From: Thalassotalea loyana
Lineage (GTDB): Bacteria; Pseudomonadota; Gammaproteobacteria; Enterobacterales; Alteromonadaceae
NCBI RefSeq assembly: GCF_030161435.1
Contig: NZ_BSSV01000001.1
Coordinates: 124,001 to 188,000, forward strand
Direction: 5' to 3'
Length of the DNA: 64,000 bases
Of the stretch, positions 1-8,074 are shown piece by piece (the first letter of the stretch is position 1; the number at the start of each line of letters is the position of its first letter). A model generated the notes under the pieces. That model was not told the DNA's origin, did not search any database, and saw only the letters and a list, made by a program, of their open reading frames with translations. The position numbers and the translations under genes were made by a program.

Positions 1-388
1 TATTCTCTCGGCGGCCACCCGTCTTCTTGATCGAGATTTCTTCTTTCAACTCGTCAATAAGCTCTTCATACTCTTTTGGCGTATTGGCTTGAACGTCGAG
101 GTCTGTCATGCGAGTAATACGCTCCAGATTTGGACGACTCAACAATGTTTTTACCATCAGTTGAATCTGCACATCTGGATTGTTTTCTACCGTTATTCCT
201 TTCAACAATGGGCGCAGTATAGACTGAGTGTCCGCGTAAACACGAGACTCAGACTCGTATACATCATTCAACACCGCTGTGATAGACCATCCTATTGGGC
301 AGATAACCCATGTGGCAATCATGATGTAACGTCGCTTTATCCAAATTCCCTTCAGATAATCGATTACTTGCTCAAAAAGCTCTTGCAT
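1..388 (-). CDS. XrtA/PEP-CTERM-type polysaccharide chain-length determinant (Wzz family), partial
   Basis: The first 129 codons are read on the minus strand from an ATG at 386-388; the rest lies beyond the left edge. The start MQELFEQVIDYLKGIW is followed by a basic stretch (IKRRY) and one N-terminal membrane segment (about residues 21-37). A periplasmic stretch with YESESRVYADTQS and LRPLLKGI follows, which is the usual opening of Wzz proteins of the TIGR03007 type. Family members set polymer chain length and often partner a tyrosine kinase encoded next door. An AGG-rich ribosome-binding site lies just upstream. It sits 33 bp downstream of the export lipoprotein gene on the same strand, so the two are probably co-transcribed. 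Family assignment is good; the truncated C-terminus cannot be assessed. Confidence 0.85.
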   Translation of the reverse strand, partial: MQELFEQVIDYLKGIWIKRRYIMIATWVICPIGWSITAVLNDVYESESRVYADTQSILRPLLKGITVENNPDVQIQLMVKTLLSRPNLERITRMTDLDVQANTPKEYEELIDELKEEISIKKTGGRREN

Positions 389-421
389 TCCTGACCTCTA
401 ACTACAAAATACTAGGAAAAA

Positions 422-1060
422 TTAAAACCAAGTCTCAGGGATAACAATGATATCGCCTGGAAGAACATCAACATTTGCAGAAATGTCACCGTTTTTGATC
501 AAATCTTCGATTGCAATGTCATATTGTTTTTGAACACCGCTTTCTATTCGTACTAATACAGCATCATTGCCGTCGGCAAACTCTGTTAAACCGCCTACTT
601 GAATCATTACATCTAGTAATGTCATGTTTTGTGTATAACTAATTGCTTGAGGCTCAGCTGCTTCACCGATTACTCGTACTTGTTCGCTGAATGGGCCAAC
701 AAAATTATTCACTGTTACAGTGACAATTGGATCACGAAGGTAGGTGCCAAGTTTTGTTTCGATTAATCGAGCAAGCTCACTTGGTGTTTTACCTGATACT
801 TCGATATCTTCAACGAGTGAGGTAGTGATCATGCCATCTGGACGAACAACGAATGTTCCTGACACTTCTGGGTTACGCCAGACAAAAATATTCAAAACAT
901 CTGCTGGACCGATTAAATATTTGTAATCTGCTACATTTTTAGTACCAGAAGAGTGGAGTGTAGCGCTTGGTAACGTTGAGTTACTGCTGCAACCTGCAAA
1001 TAGTACTGTAACCACAAGTACCATAAAAGCATTAAGGGTTTTAGTTATACGTTTTTCCAT
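422..1060 (-). CDS. Polysaccharide export lipoprotein (Wza/EpsE-like, PEP-CTERM type)
   Basis: A 212-residue outer-membrane export protein of the Wza family (TIGR03027-like). The ATG at 1060 is preferred over an in-frame TTG at 1078 because it follows an AGG and begins a clean lipoprotein signal: a Lys/Arg n-region, a hydrophobic core FMVLVVTVLFAGC and the lipobox LFAGC. The mature part starts YLIGPADVLNIFVWRNPEVSGTF, the conserved start of the polysaccharide-export (PES) domain, followed by SLBB-like repeats (VRVIGEAAEPQAISY, LDVMIQVGGLTEFADG). It ends with a short DVLPGDIIVIPETWF, so it is a short Wza without the long C-terminal helix. It is the first gene of the leftward transcript into the chain-length determinant and would form the outer-membrane exit for the polymer. 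Confidence 0.9.
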   Translation of the reverse strand: MEKRITKTLNAFMVLVVTVLFAGCSSNSTLPSATLHSSGTKNVADYKYLIGPADVLNIFVWRNPEVSGTFVVRPDGMITTSLVEDIEVSGKTPSELARLIETKLGTYLRDPIVTVTVNNFVGPFSEQVRVIGEAAEPQAISYTQNMTLLDVMIQVGGLTEFADGNDAVLVRIESGVQKQYDIAIEDLIKNGDISANVDVLPGDIIVIPETWF

Positions 1061-1274
1061 GGTAACGACCTGTTTCAAAATTATTATTTCAATTTTTTAC
1101 AATAACGTAACAGATTGTATTTTATTTTTATATACGTTGCACTGATTTAATAGTGTTAATGTTTTGTGATTAAATCACATCTAAAAGTATTGCTCTCCTT
1201 TACATTTACCTATCAATCAATTCTAATATTGTCTCAGGAAAATTAAGTAATAAATATAGGAAGACAATTCTCAC
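1061..1274. promoter_or_regulatory. Divergent promoter region between export lipoprotein and epsB-type transferase
   Basis: 214 bp without a gene, very AT-rich, between two divergently transcribed exopolysaccharide genes. It contains a 15-bp perfect dyad listed separately. I looked for a sigma-54 -24/-12 motif on both strands and found none with correct spacing. No convincing sigma-70 pair stands out. Confidence 0.6.
1165..1179. promoter_or_regulatory. Perfect 15-bp dyad TGTGATTAAATCACA, candidate operator
   Basis: The arms TGTGATT and AATCACA are exact reverse complements about a single central A. The half-sites resemble CRP (TGTGA...TCACA) but the spacer is 5 nt, not the usual 6, so a plain CRP site is not assumed. 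Its place in the middle of the divergent promoter region suggests it could control one or both transcripts. The binding protein is unknown. Confidence 0.45.
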
Positions 1275-2678
1275 ATGGCTAGCCCCAAGTTTAGAGATGT
1301 ATCAACAGGTAGTAAGTCTCTAGTTTTATTAGAATTACTTATATTTGCCGGTGCATTAGTAAGCACTATTTATCTTAACGGTAAATTAAATTTTGTAGAG
1401 CACAAAGAAATACCAACGAATGTTATTGTCATTTACGCGTTAGTCTTTTCGTTAATTGTTCAACTTTCTTCATTGGCACTTGGCTTATATAACTCTAAAT
1501 TACGCGAGAGCTTTAGAGGTGTTTTGCGTCGTGTATTGGTCTCTGTCGCAATTGGCTTTTTCATCGTTACGATAATAAACCCGTTTTATGGAGATAATGC
1601 GTTACCAATTGAATTGTTGGCTATCGCTTCCTTTATAAGCTTTTTTGAAGTTGGAATTTTAAGGGCTATTACCTTTAAAGTTGACTTTTTTGGCTTTAAT
1701 AAACGTAAAGTTCTTGTACTTGGCTCAGGCGAGCGTGCTTCGATTATAGAAAAAAGAATGCGTCGTGATGTTGACCGACAAGGATTCAATATTCATGGTT
1801 TTATTATCATGAATGGCGATATTGAAGACGGTATTCGCCATGAAACAAAAATAAGATTAGAAGACTCACTTGTTTCTTATGCATTAGAACATGAAATTGA
1901 TGAAATTGTTGTTGCGAATGACGAGCGAAGAAATAATCTACCGGTTGATGAATTGTTTGCATGTAAGATTCGCGGTGTAGAAATTACGGAAATCCTAGAT
2001 TTTATTGAACGTGAAACAGGCCAAATCGCGGTAAACTTGATCTACCCGAGCTGGGTTATTTATTCGAATGGTTTCTCTTCAACCAATTACTTGCGAAATA
2101 CATTAGATTGGATCTTCAATGCCAGCATGGCTTTCTTCTTGTTTATTTTTGTTTGGCCAATTATGTTGATCACGGCCATCTTGATTAAGCTGGACGAGGG
2201 GATGAAAGCTCCTATTTTCTATCTTCAGGAACGCGTTGGCCTAGATGGTCAAGCATTCAATATTATCAAGTTCCGAAGTGTGCGCGTTGATGCCGAAAAA
2301 CACGGTGCTCAAATGGCGACAGAAAATGATGACCGAACAACTAAAATTGGTAAGTTTATTCGTAAGTATCGCATTGATGAATTACCGCAAATTTACAACG
2401 TAATGCGCGGTGATATGGGATTTGTTGGTCCCCGTCCAGAGCGTCCAGAGTTTGTTCAAGGGTTAATCAAAAACATTCCTTATTACAATGAACGCCACAA
2501 TGTTAAACCAGGTTTAACAGGTTGGGCTCAACTCAAATATCCATATGGTTCAACGGAAGAAGATTCATTGGAAAAACTAAAATATGACCTCTACTACATT
2601 AAGCACAGAAGCTTTTTATTAGATATGTTGATTCTAATTAGAACAGTAGAAATTGTCTTATTTGGTAAAGGTCGATAG
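1275..2678 (+). CDS. Undecaprenyl-phosphate sugar transferase, PEP-CTERM system type (EpsB-like)
   Basis: 467 residues, the normal length of TIGR03013 polyprenyl glycosylphosphotransferases, which start polysaccharide assembly by moving a sugar-1-phosphate onto undecaprenyl phosphate in the inner membrane. Four hydrophobic segments (about residues 17-34, 48-72, 86-104, 111-134) precede a nucleotide-binding-like domain (KVLVLGSGERA, about 145-155). A further membrane segment (about 276-305) leads to the catalytic bacterial-transferase domain with QERVGLDGQAFNIIKFRSV, DELPQIYNVMRGDMGFVGPRP (DELP from 368, GPRPE from 385) and the C-terminal KPGLTGWAQ. The stop codon lies inside a terminator hairpin. 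It is probably the committed first enzyme of the polymer made by this locus. Confidence 0.93.
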   Translation: MASPKFRDVSTGSKSLVLLELLIFAGALVSTIYLNGKLNFVEHKEIPTNVIVIYALVFSLIVQLSSLALGLYNSKLRESFRGVLRRVLVSVAIGFFIVTIINPFYGDNALPIELLAIASFISFFEVGILRAITFKVDFFGFNKRKVLVLGSGERASIIEKRMRRDVDRQGFNIHGFIIMNGDIEDGIRHETKIRLEDSLVSYALEHEIDEIVVANDERRNNLPVDELFACKIRGVEITEILDFIERETGQIAVNLIYPSWVIYSNGFSSTNYLRNTLDWIFNASMAFFLFIFVWPIMLITAILIKLDEGMKAPIFYLQERVGLDGQAFNIIKFRSVRVDAEKHGAQMATENDDRTTKIGKFIRKYRIDELPQIYNVMRGDMGFVGPRPERPEFVQGLIKNIPYYNERHNVKPGLTGWAQLKYPYGSTEEDSLEKLKYDLYYIKHRSFLLDMLILIRTVEIVLFGKGR

Positions 2679-2694
2679 TCGACCTTTACTTTTT
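2665..2694 (+). terminator. Rho-independent terminator overlapping the stop codon of the EpsB-like gene
   Basis: A perfect 11-bp stem (GTAAAGGTCGA / TCGACCTTTAC) has a 3-nt loop TAG, followed by five T. The loop is exactly the TAG stop codon at 2676-2678. The next gene begins 36 bp later on the same strand, so it needs read-through or its own promoter. Confidence 0.8.
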
Positions 2695-2729
2695 CCTCAC
2701 TGCAATATTTAGTCGAGAGATGTTCACGC

Positions 2730-4436
2730 ATGAAGCATGATTTTTTATTAAAGTTACATCGGGTCAAGGATGGCAAAGCGAGTGAGGGTAGCCATCAATT
2801 ATCTCAAAATATAGAACTCATCTTTGATAGTTCATTACCCCATTCAATAGAAGAAACAGATTCATACTTTTATTGCCGTATTGGCTTTCTCAATTGTTTC
2901 TCAGATGAAAGTGAAGCCGAGTTTGATCGCCAAATAGCGAAGCAGCTGTCAAATGCTGAACACTCAGCACCTGCATTAAACAGAGGGTATATTAACGTTT
3001 TCTTTTTTGATAAGAAAACGCAGAAAAGTCAGTTTTATTGTGATCGAATTGGTATCCATAAAACCTATTTTGAGTGCCATGATGGTACGGTGTTAATTTC
3101 TAATAATTTGAGTCATTTCGACTTTAATTCAATCGAAGCAGTGGACAACAATTGGTTAACTGAAGTTGTTAATTTTAAGATCTGTGCCGGTTCTCATACG
3201 GCAAATCCAAATGTAAGGCAGATGCCTGCAGGCCAATATGTCTCGTTTGACGAAAAGTTGGCATGCAGTGGCAATCATGTTTATTGGGAAACCAAAGACA
3301 GGGTTGAGCACAGTGAGTTATCAATAGAAGACGCGACGAGTGAAAGTTATCAGCTGTTGGCTAATCACCTCGCTTCGTCTGGTATCAAAAATAAACGTGT
3401 AGCGGTTCTGTTAAGTGGTGGCGTAGATTCATCTCTATTGGCAGCGTTAACAAAAGAACAAAATACTGACGTCGTTGCAATTACTCCAGTTTTTATGACC
3501 GGTGAAAACCCGGAACGTGAAGCTGCGCAGCTTATGGCTCAAGCGATCGACATCAAGCATGAAATCATGGAGATTAGCGACCAGGAAATTGGTGACGAAT
3601 TCTCAAGTGTAGTCGACTTTATCAAACAGCCTATTCGTAGCCCACAAACGATAATTTTTTCAATTTTGATGAAAAAGTTTGAAGGTCGATTTGATGCTGT
3701 TGTATTTGGTGAAGGCGCAGATATGATCTTTGGCTATCATGCTGTTGCATTAGCTTCTAAACGTTATGAAAAATACCGCAAAGTAGCCTTCTTAAAGCCA
3801 TTTTCTGGTCTTTTAAGGAGTCTGAGTAGTATCCCTCAAGTGAAGAAATTAGCTGAGCTTGTTGATGAGACTGTTGCCAGCCAAGTATTAGCCTCTTGGG
3901 CGATTGAATATCCGGATACGTTGAAAAAGCAGCTGCCAAATATGGAAGCGCAAGGCAACGATATAGAAATTATCGAGCAGCTAAAGTTGTTGGACTACGA
4001 TGCAAAGAACTTAGATTGTCACGGTATCGAAAACCTTGTCCGAAAATTCATTATTCACGAAAGTTGTTTGTATCACTTTTATACGATGGGTGCTTTGGCA
4101 AATCGCAGTGGTATTCAACTCGTTTCGCCATTCTTTGATACGGATGTGGTAGAGTTTGCATCAAATTTTGATAACCGACTTTACTTTGGTGATGAATTTA
4201 CTAAGCCTATTTTGCGTAGAATTGGTGCTCAGTTTTATGACAAAGCATTAATTTATGCGAAAAAGAAAGGGTTCCCAACGCCACATGAAATATGGCTAAA
4301 TGGCCCGTTAAAAGACAAATCGGAAAGCGCTCGACAATATATCCTAGAGCGATTTGGCAAAGAAGCGAGCCAAAACAGTGAGTTCGTTTGGGTTGTGATG
4401 GCCTTTGACGAACTCGGCGTAAGAGATAAGTTCTAG
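2730..4436 (+). CDS. Asparagine-synthase-like protein lacking the glutaminase cysteine
   Basis: 568 residues. The C-terminal half is an asparagine-synthetase ATP-pyrophosphatase domain with the P-loop SGGVDSSLLAAL (229-240) and a downstream VVFGEGADMIFGYH that matches the GEG(A/S)DE region. The N-terminal half resembles the class II glutamine amidotransferase fold (CDRIGIHKTYF near 104-114). However, the protein begins Met-Lys-His, without the Cys at position 2 that acts as nucleophile in AsnB. It therefore probably uses free ammonia, another amine, or a different acceptor. Related amidotransferase-like proteins occur in many exosortase/EPS loci, where amidation of a sugar acid or amino-acid substituent is a reasonable guess. 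It is flanked by a terminator on each side and stands as a single-gene unit. Confidence 0.8.
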   Translation: MKHDFLLKLHRVKDGKASEGSHQLSQNIELIFDSSLPHSIEETDSYFYCRIGFLNCFSDESEAEFDRQIAKQLSNAEHSAPALNRGYINVFFFDKKTQKSQFYCDRIGIHKTYFECHDGTVLISNNLSHFDFNSIEAVDNNWLTEVVNFKICAGSHTANPNVRQMPAGQYVSFDEKLACSGNHVYWETKDRVEHSELSIEDATSESYQLLANHLASSGIKNKRVAVLLSGGVDSSLLAALTKEQNTDVVAITPVFMTGENPEREAAQLMAQAIDIKHEIMEISDQEIGDEFSSVVDFIKQPIRSPQTIIFSILMKKFEGRFDAVVFGEGADMIFGYHAVALASKRYEKYRKVAFLKPFSGLLRSLSSIPQVKKLAELVDETVASQVLASWAIEYPDTLKKQLPNMEAQGNDIEIIEQLKLLDYDAKNLDCHGIENLVRKFIIHESCLYHFYTMGALANRSGIQLVSPFFDTDVVEFASNFDNRLYFGDEFTKPILRRIGAQFYDKALIYAKKKGFPTPHEIWLNGPLKDKSESARQYILERFGKEASQNSEFVWVVMAFDELGVRDKF

Positions 4437-4464
4437 GTAAGGTTCCTTACCTAGAATATTTTCT
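4431..4464. terminator. Terminator between convergent genes, with both stop codons in its arms
   Basis: TTCTAGGTAAGG and CCTTACCTAGAA form a 12-bp perfect inverted repeat with only TT between. TATTTTCTT follows on the plus side. The left arm contains the TAG stop of the asparagine-synthase-like gene (4434-4436) and the right arm contains the TAG stop (read on minus) of the ATP-grasp gene (4451-4453). The T-rich tail is only on the plus side, so it should mainly stop rightward transcription. Confidence 0.75.
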
Positions 4465-5611
4465 TAAAGACCGCTTTAAACAAACTGCCGAGCTGACGTA
4501 AACCTAATTTGATGGCCGGGAATGGGTCTCGCCACGAAAAATAAATAAAAATATGTCGTTTAGTCAGTCGGTTTTTGGTGTATTCCTTCAATATTGAGAA
4601 CAGCTTTTCGCCGTCACGTAAGCGAGAAAAGAAATCTTCATAAAAACTAACAAACATCACATTCTCGACCATTTGTTTTTCTTGCTTCACAAACGTTCCC
4701 GATGCCATTTGATGAGTTAATAACGCATTATTAATACCACATGAAGTATCAAAGTAATTGCACATCCCTAAGCGAGGGTTGATTTCGATATATTTATAGA
4801 CACCGTCTTTAGGATCTTTTTTAAACTCTATCATTGCAGGCCCGCAATAATTTAGGGCTTTACCAAGTTTTCTTGATAGTTCGATAACGTCCTGGTTGAG
4901 TTGGCTAACCGCATAACTTGTTACACCATAATGAGATGGTGATAATCTGAGACGGTTAAATGTGAACGCTTGAGTCAACTCACCTTCTTGATCAAAAAAG
5001 CAGTTACATACCCACTGGTTACTGTCTTCGCCACCGATGATTTCTTGGGCGATAACACTGGTTAGTACATCGCTAAATTTATCGAAGAATGCGTCAAGCT
5101 CTTGATCTGTGTTTATCACGATATTTTTGCTACCAAGCACCATATGTTTATGGGAACGAGGCTTAACAATGATAGGTAATTCAATACTCGCTAGCAGTTG
5201 TTCCTTACTCTCAATATGCTGAATGGTTTTTGGTAACGGGATGATTTCACCAATCGTCTTCGTCTCAGCTGCTTTATCTATCAAAACGTCGGATAAGTTT
5301 TCATCAGGGATGATAAAACGACAGTTTTGGCTCAATTGTTCCTGATATTCAGTGAGAAAAGATACAAACCAATCAGAAGTAGGAATAACAATTGTATCGC
5401 TTGGTTGTGCAGTTAAAAACTCAAGTAACCAACCATACTGCTCGCTATCACCTTTACCAACGATAGTATGTTTTGCGACTGGCAATCGAGATAAATGAGC
5501 CACATCGTCTGCTGTTCGGGTTACTATTTGACACTTGATGTCAGCTAAATCTAAACTTCTTAGTACCCCTAATCCATTTGGACCAGCCGCAAGAATAATA
5601 GTGTTTTTCAT
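4451..5611 (-). CDS. ATP-grasp carboxylate-amine ligase-like protein
   Basis: 386 residues from the second of two adjacent ATG codons (5614 and 5611); the second has better spacing from AGGA. The order is that of an ATP-grasp enzyme: an N-terminal nucleotide-fold domain (TIILAAGPNGLGVLRSL), a central ATP-binding region (LPIIVKPRSHKHMVLGSKNIV, then VIAQEIIGGEDSNQ) and a C-terminal metal-binding strand YKYIEINPRLGMCNYFD with the expected Glu and Asn. Relatives ligate a carboxylate to an amine through an acyl phosphate; the substrate here is unknown. It follows a polysaccharide deacetylase gene by 12 bp in the same transcript. A plausible but unproven role is adding an amino acid to the amino sugar exposed by the deacetylase. 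Confidence 0.8.
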   Translation of the reverse strand: MKNTIILAAGPNGLGVLRSLDLADIKCQIVTRTADDVAHLSRLPVAKHTIVGKGDSEQYGWLLEFLTAQPSDTIVIPTSDWFVSFLTEYQEQLSQNCRFIIPDENLSDVLIDKAAETKTIGEIIPLPKTIQHIESKEQLLASIELPIIVKPRSHKHMVLGSKNIVINTDQELDAFFDKFSDVLTSVIAQEIIGGEDSNQWVCNCFFDQEGELTQAFTFNRLRLSPSHYGVTSYAVSQLNQDVIELSRKLGKALNYCGPAMIEFKKDPKDGVYKYIEINPRLGMCNYFDTSCGINNALLTHQMASGTFVKQEKQMVENVMFVSFYEDFFSRLRDGEKLFSILKEYTKNRLTKRHIFIYFSWRDPFPAIKLGLRQLGSLFKAVFKKIF

Positions 5612-5623
5612 CATACTTCCTGC

Positions 5624-6601
5624 CTATTTATTGCGAACGACGACTGTTTTGAGTTGTTCTACAGTGCAGTTATCATCGACAGGTAGTCGATGGATTTGAA
5701 ATTGGTTTTCTTTGGTTAATTCTGTCTCAATACCAGGAATAAAAGAAAATGCTACTTTGTAGTCTGCGTTTTTCGCCGCATTAATCGTTTTTGAATTAAA
5801 GGCTGCTGAACCACCAACAGGGTACGCAATGCTCGTAACTGGTTTACCGATGTGCTTCTCAATAATCGACTTTGACTGAGACACTTCATGATGTTGTGCG
5901 TCGTCTTCTAAATGAGAGAGGATATTATGGCTCATCGTATGTGAACCAATATGCATACCACTATTTGCCATTTCTTCGACTTGCTGCCAGTTAACAAAAA
6001 GTTGGCTTTCACGAATTTCCGTTGGCATTTCAGCATCACAAACTTGCGATAGTTCCTGGATTTTGTCTTCCATTGTACGGCTTTGGTCTTTCTTAATCGC
6101 TTTTAAGATAGCGCGTATCTGATGCTTTACGGAAAGGTTTGCAATATCAATCGCTTCATTCCAGTTAGATAACTTGATTACCGTTTGTTTAGAGTGACGA
6201 ATAATCCATGCAATTTCATCCCACCATGGGATGTGTGGATCATCTAAGTAGTCTGTTGCGATATAAAATGCCGCCGGTGTGTTTAATCGTTTTAAAATTG
6301 GAAAAGCTAAGTTGTAGTTGTCAATATAACCATCATCAAAGGTTATCAGCGCATATCTTTTATCAAGTTTCTGATTTTTAGTGTACATCTCAATGAGTTG
6401 CTCAACGCTAATGACCGTAAAATGCTGATTATAGAAATTTACGTGCTTTTCAAACTGCGCTTCTGTGCAGCTGAAAACATTTGGGTCAAAGTCACTTTTA
6501 TTGTGATCACCAATACGGTGGTAATTGAAGCAGTATAAGCCATTGGGTAAAAGTGGCCATGCGACAGTGGTATATAGTCTACTTAATATTGCTTTTAACA
6601 T
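5624..6601 (-). CDS. Polysaccharide deacetylase (NodB homology, carbohydrate esterase 4)
   Basis: 325 residues. The NodB signature motif 1 is present as YALITFDDGYIDNY (Asp-Asp metal/catalytic pair), and motif 2 as MHIGSHTMSHNILSHL (His-x3-His metal ligands). SIAYPVGG and a later HRLPVDDN complete the domain. No cleavable signal peptide is obvious; the hydrophobic start (LYTTVAWPLLPNGLYCFNYHRIG) is typical of envelope-linked deacetylases in exosortase-type EPS clusters. It would remove N-acetyl groups from amino sugars of the polymer. It lies 3 bp downstream of the membrane-anchored hypothetical gene and 12 bp upstream of the ATP-grasp gene, forming a three-gene leftward operon. Confidence 0.88.
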   Translation of the reverse strand: MLKAILSRLYTTVAWPLLPNGLYCFNYHRIGDHNKSDFDPNVFSCTEAQFEKHVNFYNQHFTVISVEQLIEMYTKNQKLDKRYALITFDDGYIDNYNLAFPILKRLNTPAAFYIATDYLDDPHIPWWDEIAWIIRHSKQTVIKLSNWNEAIDIANLSVKHQIRAILKAIKKDQSRTMEDKIQELSQVCDAEMPTEIRESQLFVNWQQVEEMANSGMHIGSHTMSHNILSHLEDDAQHHEVSQSKSIIEKHIGKPVTSIAYPVGGSAAFNSKTINAAKNADYKVAFSFIPGIETELTKENQFQIHRLPVDDNCTVEQLKTVVVRNK

Positions 6602-6604
6602 AGA

Positions 6605-7768
6605 TTAAACAACCTTATAAGATGGAGCGCCTACAACATAATCACGATATTCGTTTGGATTCTCAGTTTCTCCAGCTTCCGCTGCCTTAACAATATTATA
6701 CATTTCCCTAGCTGAAACATAATGTAGCGCATACTCTTTACCATCGTTGTATTTTTCATCGAGGTATTGACACATATCGTAAAATGGCTGGCCTAGTAAT
6801 GTATCCATGTCTTGCTCTTGCGTGCCGTGAGTATGGATTTTAATAAATAGCCAATCTGGCTTTCCTTTTACTGATATGGCCGTATCAACCCATAAATCAA
6901 TTCTATCTTTGGTTGGAGGCATCGATGCTCTAACATCACTATTTTCAATTTGCGGCATAAAACCTTTTTTACGCTGTTGCCAGTTTAAGCCCACAGGACC
7001 TGTGATTAACATAATATCACCCCACGGTGTACCGCCAACCTCGACAGGTCGACCTACATTGTGTGATTTAGGTCTTTCAGGGTCATCTTTTGCGTAATAA
7101 ATTTCATTAACCATTGCAGGTTGGGTAGGGCTTGGCGCTGACGGGAAAGTAAAGTCAGCAAAACAACCTGTTTCACGTAAAATTATTAACTCATCATTCA
7201 CGCCACACATTCTGCCGCTTGGTAGGCTGTTATCTAAACACCAGTTTCCATGGATGAAGGTATATTGTAGCTTGCCTGAGTCAGGGCATCTTACGAATGC
7301 ACCATGGTTCTCATGGAGCGTTTCAGTAAACCGTTCAAGCGTGCGGCGCAGGTTCTCACTTGTATCATTATCATGATGCAAATGAACTTCTAGTTCACCC
7401 ATTCCCTCTGCACACAGCTCAGTGATCTTATTTAAGTGTTCTACGCGATATTCTTCTTCAGGATAGAAAAAAGAATGCTTAGGATAGCAGCCATCGGCGT
7501 CTTTAAATTGTTTGGCAACTTTAGGGTAGTCTTGATACCAACGGTCAACACGAGCACACTCCTGCTCATAAGAAATATCTTTGCCCCACATCGGCTCGTA
7601 ATGATCGACAAAACAAAACATGATGTGTTTTGTGCCTGCTACTTTTTCTTTTTTGCGAAGTCTTCGCTTTAAATAATGACCAAGCCATAAATGCATATGT
7701 TTCTTTCTAATAATCAACGTCACGGCGACGATGATGAGGAACAAAACAATAAAAAACGTGGACAGCAT
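6605..7768 (-). CDS. Membrane-anchored hypothetical protein, possible deacetylase-like metal enzyme
   Basis: 387 residues. An N-terminal membrane anchor (about residues 2-20, FFIVLFLIIVAVTLII) is followed by a basic linker and a soluble domain rich in His and Asp. Visible candidate metal ligands are MFCFVDHYEPMWG, KHSFFYPEEEY, GMGELEVHLHHDNDT, YTFIHGNWCLDN and IKIHTHGTQEQDMD. The layout (VDHYEP, then H-x-HHD, then IHTHG) recalls the beta/alpha-barrel deacetylase superfamily, but canonical NodB motifs are absent, so no reaction is claimed. It is the first gene of the operon with the CE4 deacetylase and the ATP-grasp ligase, so it probably modifies the same glycan. Homologues are, as far as I recall, found in other exosortase-type EPS clusters and annotated as hypothetical. 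Confidence 0.7.
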   Translation of the reverse strand: MLSTFFIVLFLIIVAVTLIIRKKHMHLWLGHYLKRRLRKKEKVAGTKHIMFCFVDHYEPMWGKDISYEQECARVDRWYQDYPKVAKQFKDADGCYPKHSFFYPEEEYRVEHLNKITELCAEGMGELEVHLHHDNDTSENLRRTLERFTETLHENHGAFVRCPDSGKLQYTFIHGNWCLDNSLPSGRMCGVNDELIILRETGCFADFTFPSAPSPTQPAMVNEIYYAKDDPERPKSHNVGRPVEVGGTPWGDIMLITGPVGLNWQQRKKGFMPQIENSDVRASMPPTKDRIDLWVDTAISVKGKPDWLFIKIHTHGTQEQDMDTLLGQPFYDMCQYLDEKYNDGKEYALHYVSAREMYNIVKAAEAGETENPNEYRDYVVGAPSYKVV

Positions 7769-8074
7769 GATTCAATAATTCCTTAAAATGCCCTTTACTA
7801 AGGTTTGTTTGCTATGGCGTAAAAACACTTAATGACTATTCTTCGAGGTGCAGAAAAACAAAAATATATTAAGTAGTTTAGTTTTTAACACAATGCATTG
7901 TTTCGTGTAAATTTTTCGCTCACATCACACGTAAAATAATGTCTGTGGAAGCACAATTAATACATTGCTCATTTGTCTAGCGAACTTATCATATTAACTG
8001 ATAAAAAGCAGTCATCTTAATGATAATTAATTACCTTAATAACTGATTTTTCAATATGCCCTGTGCATAGGGTG
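7769..8074. other. 306-bp AT-rich intergenic region with a 12-bp palindrome
   Basis: It separates two leftward operons and should hold the promoter of the 7768-to-4451 operon plus the end of the upstream transcript. A perfect palindrome ACAATGCATTGT occurs at 7890-7901. A short stem (CCCT/AGGG around 8060-8073) lies just past the upstream operon but has no strong U-tract. No ORF with a ribosome-binding site and no sigma-54 motif were found. Confidence 0.5.

Noticed and set aside
89-394. Plus-strand 101-codon open frame at the left edge
   Set aside because: It is antisense to the chain-length determinant, whose minus-strand translation is clearly conserved; no ribosome-binding site.
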